Source: Siphonodentalium dalli (taxonomy: Eukaryota > Mollusca > Scaphopoda > Gadilida > Siphonodentaliidae). Taken from it: a DNA stretch of 64,000 nt. This document shows positions 55,928-64,000 of this stretch, one piece after another. Below the pieces are notes generated by a model, which worked only from the letters and a program-made list of their open reading frames with translations, ran no database searches and had not been told where the DNA came from. Each line of letters begins with the position of its first letter. The stretch's first letter is position 1. The stretch spans positions 12,482,036 through 12,546,035 of the forward strand of contig CP136069.1 of the NCBI GenBank assembly GCA_032622095.1, in the 5' to 3' direction. The position numbers and the translations under genes are program-made.

Positions 55928-56323
55928 CCCTTTACCCAACAGAACGGCCCTGTGCCAATGCATTCTCTTATATATGCGAGTCGACCATAGGTCGCCTCGC
56001 ATATATAAGAGAATGCATTGGCTTAACACATATTAAAAATGATCAAATTGTCAAAGAATGTAGAAAATATTATAAGAAAAAATGGTAAAAAGTGTTAAAA
56101 AAAGATTTTTTTTAGGCCAATGCATTCTCTTATATATGCGAGGCGACCTATGGTCGACTCGCATATATAAGAGAATGCATTGGCACAGGGCATAACTGTA
56201 ACAATCACAATGTGGTCAATGAACCGGTTCCAATGATATCCATATTTGTATGGTGTTATTGAGAAAGACCGAAGATATTTTAGGCTGTTGAAGCTTTATT
56301 TGGGCGTTTTGTTGGGTAAAGGG
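55928..56323. mobile_element. TTAA MITE, CCCTTTACCCAAC family, copy 4
   Basis: 396 bp, flanked by TTAA at 55924-55927 and 56324-56327. Hairpins at 55954-56022 and 56116-56184. Best matched to the copy at 4101. Confidence 0.92.
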
Positions 56324-56448
56324 TTAATAAAAAAAATTCTAATAATAGACAGGTTTATAACGAGAACTTCTAACTTCAAACGTCAGTCACTGTTAGGTAG
56401 TCAACATACATGTTTTTGACCCGTCAACACAAGTTTTCTTACACAGAT

Positions 56449-56617
56449 ATAAGGATTAACTGTCATGTGGACTGTTTTTATGGAGATGTAACGGTGAGGT
56501 AAGTGGACATAACTTGTGTAAAACCCGAAGGGTTTTACATACAAGTTATGTCCACTTACCTTACCGTTATATCTCCATAAAAATAGTCCACATGACAGTT
56601 AATCCTTATATTTATAT
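56449..56617. repeat. Foldback with ~80-bp arms
   Basis: ATAAGGATTAACTGTCATGT at left pairs with ACATGACAGTTAATCCTTAT at right; centre AAAACCCGAAGGGTTTT. Arms include GGTAAGTGGACATAACTTGT. Confidence 0.88.
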
Positions 56618-56970
56618 ACATTTAGCGAAAAAGCCACTTTTGTAAATATATTTAAATCAAAAAGTGTATCGTGACAAGATCAGCCCAAAATACCCAATAG
56701 CACCCTTGGCAAAAGTTAATAGGAACAATTTCTCTTCATGTTGAAACCCGATGATGTATTAAGTCAATCCTGCGCGAGTCAAAATGCGCCCAAAGCATTA
56801 CGCGTTCGTCTTTCCAAACCTAATGACGTATCGATGGTGTTATTAGCTTGGTGTTATGAGGCGGTGCGCATTCACCGAGAAATAACTGCAACTAGCCACG
56901 TGGGCGCCGACCATTCAGAATGCTGGATTCAGTGATGACAACACTTAGTGTGTAAATATACAGATATATA

Positions 56971-58128
56971 AGTTCCATCTTGATTGATATGCGAGAACAT
57001 ACATGTATATGTGTTCCATCTTGATTGATATGTGAGAACATACATGTATATAAACTATATATGTTCCATCTTGATTGATATGTGAGAATATACATGTATA
57101 TATGTTCCATCTTGATTGATATGTGAGAACATACATGTATATATGTTCCATCTTGATTGATATGTGAGAACATACATGTATATATGTTCCATCTTGATTG
57201 ATATGTGAGAACATACATGTATATATGTTCCATCTTGATTGATATGTGAGAACATACATGTATATATGTTCCATCTTGATTGATATGTGAGAACATACAT
57301 GTATATATGTTCCATCTTGATTGATATGTGAGAACATACATGTATATATGTTCCATCTTGATTGATATGTGAGAACATACATGTATATATGTTCCATCTT
57401 GATTGATATGTGAGAACATACATGTATATATGTTCCATCTTGATTGATATGTGAGAACATACATGTATATATGTTCCATCTTGATTGATATGTGAGAACA
57501 TACATGTATATATCTTCCATCTTGATTGATATGTGAGAACATACATGTATATATGTTCCATCTTGATTGATATGTGAGAACATACATGTATATATGTTCC
57601 ATCTTGATTGATATGTGAGAACATACATGTATATATGTTCCATCTTGATTGATATGTGAGAACATACATGTATATATGTTCCATCTTGATTGATATGTGA
57701 GAACATACATGTATATATGTTCCATCTTGATTGATATGTGAGAACATACATGTATATATGTTCCATCTTGATTGATATGTGAGAACATACATGTATATAT
57801 GTTCCATCTTGATCGATATGTGAGAACATACATGTATATATGTTCCATCTTGATCGATATGTGAGAACATACATGTATATATGTTCCATCTTGATTGATA
57901 TGTGAGAACATACATGTATATATGTTCCATCTTGATTGATATGTGAGAACATACATGTATATATGTTCCATCTTGATTGATATGTGAGAACATACATGTA
58001 TATATGTTCCATCTTGATCGATATGTGAGAACATACATGTATATATGTTCCATCTTGATTGATATGTGAGAACATACATGTATATATGTTCCATCTTGAT
58101 CGATATGTGAGAACATACATGTATATAT
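56971..58128. repeat. 41-bp tandem array, about 28 copies
   Basis: Unit TGTTCCATCTTGATTGATAT plus GTGAGAACATACATGTATATA. Copies are nearly identical, with GATT/GATC variants at the right end. Since 41 is not a multiple of 3 and the unit lacks stops on the minus strand, all three minus frames are open over ~360-430 codons. These are not genes. Confidence 0.98.
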
Positions 58129-58188
58129 CACATGCATCATCTGACATTCGGAAACTTAAGTTTGAAGTTACAAATTCCCTATCAAAAC

Positions 58189-58320
58189 CCAAGCCTGGAA
58201 ATAGTGTGTCTGACATTTTCAGAATCTCATCCACAGAGGGTGAAATTTGGTGAATTAGCTAGACACCCTCTGGGGACCTCATTCTGAAAATGTCAGACAC
58301 ACTATTTCCAGGCTTGGCTA
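58189..58320. repeat. Foldback, GAGGTCC family with long arms
   Basis: CCAAGCCTGGAAATAGTGTG at left is the inverse of CACACTATTTCCAGGCTTGG at right. The centre holds CACAGAGGGTGAAATTTGG. This version carries extra arm sequence beyond the short family members. Confidence 0.82.
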
Positions 58321-58451
58321 AGCCTCTGTAATTCAGTCTGTTAAATGCACAATCCTCAAATATCACAGAAAAATGTGGTTGTAGTTGACTATGTCAGATC
58401 TACACATTGGAGGGTGTCACCAAGCCTGAGTGTATTGTGCCTGTCATTTGC

Positions 58452-58832
58452 AGAATGAGGTCCTCAGAGGGTGTATTTAGTGATGCTATCCCGTACATCG
58501 GGCTAGCGTCACCAAATTCACCCTCTGGGGACCTCATTCTGCATGGCCTCACCTGATATGGGACTCAGATTGAAGTTTCCAAATGATGAATATTATGATG
58601 TACATGTACCTGTACACCCATTGGGAATCTCGATTGTGCAATGTGTTGACAATTTGGGGATATAGAGAAACTGAGCTAAAAATAAATAGGATCTATAGAA
58701 ATTTGATAACAAAGAAACTTTCCAGGGAAGAGGCCTAAGCCTAATGAGGTCCCCAGAGGGTGAATTTATTGATGCTAGCCCACTATGCGGGATAGCATCA
58801 CTAAATCCCCCTCTGGTGACCTCATTCTGCAA
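58452..58832. repeat. Two short foldbacks of the GAGGTCC family
   Basis: 58452-58540 and 58745-58832. Each has GAGGTCCNCAGAGGGTG and its inverse CACCCTCTGGGGACCTC around a variable TAGC-rich centre. Confidence 0.8.
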
Positions 58833-58938
58833 ATGGCAGCACACTAAACTCAGGCTTGTGAACAACACATACAGTATCAATATCTAACATAGTCTTCTTC
58901 ACTGAATGTTCTGCTCCTAATTCTTATGATACGGCATA

Positions 58939-59019
58939 GAGTAATGCCCTAAATAATCGACTCCTTAACCACAGCAGAATTATGGGTAATTTTTCAGGAT
59001 TTAGTCGGAAATATGGCTC
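58939..59019. mobile_element. Half copy of the CAGTAATGCCC MITE
   Basis: AGTAATGCCCTAAATAATCG through GGAAATATGGCT: the left arm only. Confidence 0.7.
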
Positions 59020-59349
59020 AATTATTGTTGGAAAACTTAATACAGGTGATATATCCATAACTCATTTTACTCATCGCAATATTGGACACATCATCTTCGA
59101 GTTTTTATCAGTCAATGATATTTGTGACTGATTATTCTTTCGCATCTTGTTGTATTTATAACTACCTGTATTTCTAAATACTAAGATTCTCAAAAACATT
59201 TACTACGTCAGAAATGCACTCCATATTTGGAAATAGTTTAAAACATCATGTTGGGAATGCCGCGTCGTTGTAGGAATGAAATTTAGTGGACGCTTCTAGA
59301 GACGTACATGCGTTAGGATTATCGTCAACTTTTTAAAGGGACTGGAGTA

Positions 59350-59514
59350 CAGTAATGCTCTAATTAATCGACTCCTTAAACACAGCAAAATTATTGGTTG
59401 TTGCCATTCATCGGAAAGCTCTCGAATGGCAACAAGCCATATTTCCGACTAAATCCTGAAAAGTTACCCATAATTCTGCTGTGTTTAAGGAGTCGATTAA
59501 TCAGAGCATTACTG
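59350..59514. mobile_element. Tc1/mariner-type MITE, copy with TA duplication
   Basis: 165-bp palindrome, CAGTAATGCTCTAATTAATC to its inverse ending CATTACTG. TA at 59348-59349 and 59515-59516. It abuts the RING gene fragment. Confidence 0.88.
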
Positions 59515-59640
59515 TATGACCACACAGAAACACAGCCACATTTCAGAACACACAACACAGAGCACCATCTGATCTGCCCAACATCCTACTGTGAAATCTC
59601 TCGAACACGCTCAGCCTCTGAGTTCTCATTTCTGAGGGTT
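59515..59640 (-). pseudogene. Broken duplicate of the RING gene 3' end
   Basis: Minus-strand sequence matches the RING-coding part of 61609-61745: ATGACCACA.GAAACACAGCC and TCTGATCTGCCCAACATCCT are shared. Deletions remove part of the domain: ALCVVC is recognisable, then codons for the linker and the zinc-ligand HTHTCFRC region are lost. Not functional. Confidence 0.8.
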
Positions 59641-59659
59641 AATTTTGTGAAAGCACATA

Positions 59660-59847
59660 CAGTAATGCCCTAAATAATCGACTCCTTTGCCACAGCAGAA
59701 TTATGGGTAACTTTTCAGGATTTAGTTGGAAATATGGCTTGTTGCCTGTCACTGAGAGCTTTCCAATGAATGGCAATAAGCCATATTTCCAACTAAATCT
59801 TGAAAAGTTACCCATAATTAAGGAGTCGATTATTTAGGGCATTACTG
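59660..59847. mobile_element. Tc1/mariner-type MITE, copy 3
   Basis: 188-bp palindrome from CAGTAATGCCCTAAATAATC to GATTATTTAGGGCATTACTG; TA on the left, CA on the right. Confidence 0.85.
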
Positions 59848-60010
59848 CATGTACCACATGCAAAATAGTATCCGAGTATATGTTGTAAATTGAGACATCG
59901 TATTGCTTTCTACCAAATGCACAGTCTGAAATAATCCAAAGAACACTAGATTTTGTGAGAGGTTCACATAATGTTACATTATAATACTACTAATATATAA
60001 AGGATCTCCG

Positions 60011-60141
60011 TGTTATGTTGGGATATAAGATTTTATGAAACAAGTTTGATAAATTTGATTCACAACGAGTCATAGACGAGTTCTGAATCAAATTTATGAA
60101 ACAAGTTTCATAAAATGTTATATCCCAACATAACTCATGGA
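60011..60141. repeat. Hairpin around TATGTTGGGATATAA
   Basis: GTTATGTTGGGATATAAGAT pairs with TTATATCCCAACATAAC; inner AAACAAGTTT and AAATTTGATTC/GAATCAAATTT pairs. About 60-bp arms. Confidence 0.8.
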
Positions 60142-60897
60142 AAATTTTGTATATCACACGAAAAAAACAAGAGCTTTATGTCTTTTTAATAATTCAAAAT
60201 CCTTAAAAGATAAATATGCATTGGCTGAGAAGCTTCCCAACAGTATACCATATGTCAGTATTGAGCCCTCGGGCTGGCAATAGAAAATATAGCACCCCAA
60301 TTCGTCGCTTAGTTTTTGTGTCTATTTTTGTAAGTGCAACGAAGTTGGACAAGAATTGAACTTTAATGAACAAAGCAATCATTTGGCATTGGTGATTTTT
60401 GAAATAGTATCAATCCGCTGAATCAATGTAAAGTAATTTTGTGGGCACGATGACAAGTTGGCAGGAAGACACGCTTATTCATCACTAGTGAGATATAAGG
60501 AAATATGTGATGGCTTTTTTAATGATATAATAGGGATTTCATTTGATATATACTGTACATGTATGTCATATTCAATATGATATACAATTGGAAGTTCCGG
60601 TTAAAACATTTTAATGCTTTTTGCGGAATGTTTGGACGCTTTCTGCACTTGTTATGAGCTCGACCATATCATTGATCTTCCAAGCGAGAGATGGGTAGGA
60701 ATTGGATAATTAGAATAAAGATGGTACAGTAATATCACCAATTTGCCCAAATTTTGAGCTTTCAAAACGATTTTGAGGAGTGCAGCTCGTTGCTCATTTG
60801 GTGGACAATTCTGGCCCACGGATGTTCCACTTCTTCGGTGGATTATGCATTTTTGTCATATCTTCTCAGGCCTGAGAATAAGGTGCCTGACATTTGC
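60142..60897. other. Unannotated stretch
   Basis: No gene or repeat recognised. Confidence 0.35.
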
Positions 60898-61316
60898 AGA
60901 ATGAAGTTCCCAGAGGGTGAATTTAGTGATGCTATCGCGCTTAGCGGCCTAGCATCACTAAATTCACCCTCTGGGCACATCATTCTGTTTAGGCCTCATC
61001 TTCTCTGGATAGTACATGTGCATGTATCTTTATTATATCAAAATAAGTAGTGTTTTAGTTTCTATACCGGTAGTAACTTCTTCACAAATATTCTATTTAT
61101 TTTTTAATTTGGTTTCTCTATATCCCCAGATTGGCAGACGACATATTGCATAATCAAGGTTCCCAATGGGTGTACATCACAATATTCACCATCTGGGAAC
61201 TTCAATCTGAGTCTATGTCTCCAATAGCATAGGTCCCCAGAGGGTGAATTTGGTGATGCTAGCCCTCTGTGCGGGGTAGCGTCTCTAAATTCACCCTCTG
61301 GGGACCTCATTTTGCA
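60898..61316. repeat. Two short foldbacks downstream of the RING gene
   Basis: 60898-60987 and 61228-61316, GAGGTCC/GGTGAATTTA family. The second lies about 200 bp beyond the RING stop codon and could be part of its 3' UTR. Confidence 0.78.
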
Positions 61317-61510
61317 AATGTCAGGCACCTTATTCTCAAGCATGTATTTTATGACACTGATCATCAATAAAACTCTACAGGTACAGGTATATAGAAACAT
61401 TCAGGGACTTGAACATTATGTGTGACTTGCTAACAAAATCTAGTATTACTAATACACGTATGTACATGTATCTAGATTTTTCAAACCGCTAACTGCACAA
61501 CCATCAAATA

Positions 61511-62383
61511 TCATATAAATATGTGTTTGTAGTCGACTATATCAGACCTACACATTGGACATAGTCCATCAGTGCTCATGACGAGTCTAACACACCGGAA
61601 ACATGTATGAGTATGACCACATGGAAACACAGCCACATTTCTGTTCCTTTCTAAACACACAACGCAGAGCGCCATTTCACTGTCTGATCTGCCCAACATC
61701 CTACTGTGAAATCTCTCTAATACGCTCGGCCTCCTGCCTGTCCTCAAGTTTCTTATTTCTAGAGATTCGTTGTCAATATTCTCCATATTTTGGTTTGTTC
61801 TTTGCGCTTCACCTATCGCGTTTGCTTCATTTTCATTCTCTGTGTTTTCAAGTTCAAATTGCCTTTCAATTTCCCCACGAGAATTCCTATCATTGTCTCG
61901 CTCCTCGTCGAGAATGTTATCCGCGATATCGTCCTCTTCTTCAACAATGTTGTTAGGTACTTGATATCGCACATTTTGATTTGGCGGACGAGGATGTTGA
62001 TCATGATACCCACCTTGTCTTTCCCTATGACCAAACTGCCTGTCTATCACAAGAATCAAACCACAAATCATCATGACCCATGTAGCACCATTTGTAGCTG
62101 TATCCGCAACTAAAAATAAACCCTGGACTAATCGTGAGAATAGTCTATATACTTTATCAAATACAAGGATAAACTGTGGAATAACGGCTTGAAACATGAA
62201 GGAAACGATGCGAAATGTCAAATGAATTAACTTTAGGATCACACTACCAAAGTAACCGGTTGCAGTCATCATCATATAAATTATCTCCCTTGATATTTCT
62301 GGTGGCATGAACATCACAAGAAGACTACATCCTGCAGTAGCCATGAACATGAAGAAACCGAACGCGAACATCAGCAGTATCAT
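61511..62383 (-). CDS. Membrane RING E3 ubiquitin ligase, RNF26-like
   Basis: 290 aa, read from ATG 62383 (AAAATG). About four hydrophobic segments in the first 125 residues (LLMFAFGFFMFMATAGCSLL, IIYMMMTATGYFGSVILKLI, IVSFMFQAVIPQFILVF, WVMMICGLILVI) are followed by an acidic, disordered linker (EEDDIADNILDEERDND, ENEANAIGEAQ). A C3HC4 RING sits at the extreme C-terminus: C240, C243, C255, H257, C261, C264, C275, C278 (CVVC ... FPCGH ... CFRC ... CPMC). Multi-TM plus terminal RING matches the RNF26 layout, an ER-associated ligase; the assignment is by architecture only. Shorter than vertebrate RNF26, so upstream exons may exist. It is the only convincing host gene here. Confidence 0.88.
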   Translation of the reverse strand: MILLMFAFGFFMFMATAGCSLLVMFMPPEISREIIYMMMTATGYFGSVILKLIHLTFRIVSFMFQAVIPQFILVFDKVYRLFSRLVQGLFLVADTATNGATWVMMICGLILVIDRQFGHRERQGGYHDQHPRPPNQNVRYQVPNNIVEEEDDIADNILDEERDNDRNSRGEIERQFELENTENENEANAIGEAQRTNQNMENIDNESLEIRNLRTGRRPSVLERFHSRMLGRSDSEMALCVVCLERNRNVAVFPCGHTHTCFRCVRLVMSTDGLCPMCRSDIVDYKHIFI

Positions 62384-62603
62384 TTTGACTGGTAACTTTA
62401 AGTCTGCATAATTGACGATAGTTCTATTTGTTTTTGTTATTATTCACATGCCTGTGATACAAGAGAAATCCAAATATACCATTACATGTAAATAAATTTT
62501 AAATAGCCATGGTTACGGTCTCCATCTTCATTGGTTTCATCTTTGCTGAAAATAGAAAAAGCAGCCAAAATTAAACCTTGAAATAGTGTGTCTGACATTT
62601 ACA

Positions 62604-62700
62604 GAATGAGGTCCCCAGAGGGTGAACTTAGTGATGCTACTCAGCACAACGGGCTAGGATAGTATCATCACTAAATTCACCCTCTGGTGACATCATTCTA
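62604..62700. repeat. Short foldback upstream of the RING gene
   Basis: GAGGTCCCCAGAGGGTGAAC and its inverse around a TAGC-containing centre. Confidence 0.78.
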
Positions 62701-62936
62701 CTTAGGCCTCATTTTCTGTGAAGTACATGTATCTAGTCTCAAATAAACATTGTCTTAGTTATTTTTTCCCCTTCTGTTCAGTTTCTGTATCCCCTAATTT
62801 GCAGAAGATAAAATACATAATCGAGGTGACTAATGGGTGAACATGATACATCACCAACTTCAAATGGGGTACTTCAATCTGATCCTAGGTCCCCCATAGC
62901 AGTTGAGGTCTGAGCAGAATCAGTGACCTCATAGTA

Positions 62937-63775
62937 GTGAACATCCGTACAAAATTTCATTGAGATCCGAGCAGTACTGTTCAAGTTTTGACAGGGAACC
63001 TTATAAAGTCGAAAAATGCGGGGAATATCGAAATTTCATGATTTATGTGAATTTGTGAGCAATTTTGCTTTACTTCACAAAAGTCAGAGGAAAAGCATTC
63101 AATTTTGAGTTAGGACATTCACCTACAGTGAAGTACACTATTAAGGAACAGATATAAATTAGAGGTGTGACTGTCCCAATGGGACTAAGGATACCCCCCG
63201 TGTTCTGCCGTGTATTTAAATTACTAAGATGTTTCATATGTCAGTAAACATTTACTAGTAGTTAAAATAATAAACAGTTCCCATTGCAGGTGCACAACCC
63301 TAACCCTAATCTTAAACCTACTGACCGAAAAATGGTGGAATAAAAGCTCGGACAAAATTATGCATGTTGCGAAAATGTTCTTAAGTCGAAAAAGGGGAAT
63401 AACTCCACAAAAGAAAGTCGGACAGACATTATAATCCCAGGTTATGATGGTTCCCATGGTACTAAATATCAGTGCCAAGATTCAAAAACATTGACCTATA
63501 AATGTAGGAATAAAAGCTTGGACAAAATTATGCATGTTGCAAAAAAAATTCTAAGTCGAAAAAGGTGGGTAACTCCACCAAAAAATGTCGGACAGACGTC
63601 ATAATCGCAGGTGCACAGTTTCCCATGGTGGTTGATGTCTGTGCCAAGTTTCACGGAAATTGATCAAAAAACGACTCAGAAAAACTCCGGACAAATTTGT
63701 GTCCGTCCGTGACAGACGACGGACAAGCTGATTCCAGTATGCCCCCCCCCCCTAACTTTGTTGCGGGGGGTATAA
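62937..63775. mobile_element. Relative of the 19946-20832 element
   Basis: Shares GAACATCC, TTTCATTGAGATCCGAGCAG and a terminal pair of poly(C) GCCCCCCCC and GCGGGGGGTATAA. Contains three degenerate units with TCGAAAAAGG and AACTCCACAAAA motifs. No gene seen. Confidence 0.55.
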
Positions 63776-64000
63776 CTATGAAATATATTCCCCACATTAT
63801 TTTTTCAACTTTATAAGGTTCCCTGTCAAAACTTCAAATAGTTCCAAGGATTTTTACTGGTGATCTCTATGGCCCTACTAGTATGGGCGTTAATAGTAGA
63901 TATTCATGACATGATCTAGTGGTCGACCACCAAGACATATTATACATAAAAATTTCTACACGGATAATAAAACTGAGTTATCCAGCATCGAAAATCTGCA

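Noticed and set aside
56892-58234. Three overlapping minus-strand frames of 361-429 codons
   Set aside because: All three frames of the 41-bp tandem array are open and read the same periodic peptide; composition and position show satellite, not coding sequence.

Overview
The window is eukaryotic DNA, most likely from a marine invertebrate and probably a mollusc. The clues are the repeat style (TACATGTA-rich, GACGGACGG and CAGGTGAGCTAA-ended dispersed repeats, many foldback elements), very low gene density, one C3HC4 RING gene of animal type, and a Polinton. The phylum is an inference from repeat style, not something read from a marker gene.

The centre is a 17.3 kb Polinton/Maverick (adintovirus-like) element at 20888-38180. 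It has 291-bp terminal inverted repeats and a 6-bp target duplication, TACGCC. Its left third holds four small genes as two divergent pairs, 21.3-24.9 kb. These pairs share promoter cassettes, and each mRNA ends 13-22 nt after its stop in a histone-type 3' stem-loop (GGCCCT-TTTC-AGGGCC) instead of an obvious poly(A) signal. Next comes a perfect divergent promoter whose two genes share the same N-terminus. One is a CCHC zinc-knuckle protein interrupted by an in-frame TAA; the other is protein-primed DNA polymerase B, broken by two frameshifts. The right half is a tightly packed plus-strand series: an unknown gene, packaging ATPase, three basic or structural-type proteins, chromodomain integrase, a two-TM protein, a penton-like capsid gene (in-frame TGA), a pX-like protein fused by deletion to a major capsid fragment, a conserved C/H protein, and an adenain-like protease, followed by AATAAA. 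The TIRs are nearly identical, so the insertion looks young, yet the replication and capsid genes are broken. The copy is therefore defective, or carries assembly indels.

The Polinton sits inside a TTAA-flanked MITE, which sits inside a 25-bp satellite array (19757-20870 and 38756-39028). Another ~0.9 kb element is nested in the same satellite.

The rest is repeat-rich and almost gene-free. 1-12 kb holds TTAA MITEs, foldback elements, a 48-bp and an 80-bp tandem array. 12.5-14.5 kb is a 30-bp AT-rich satellite. 14.5-20 kb has dispersed repeats. 39-52 kb has more MITEs, hairpins and degenerate repeats. 52.5-53.8 kb is a dead jockey-like non-LTR retrotransposon end. 57-58.1 kb is a 41-bp satellite. 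58-63 kb has foldbacks around the RING gene (61511-62383, minus) and a broken copy of that gene's 3' end at 59515-59640. Several TTAA MITE families with different termini carry the same ~69-bp near-perfect hairpin.
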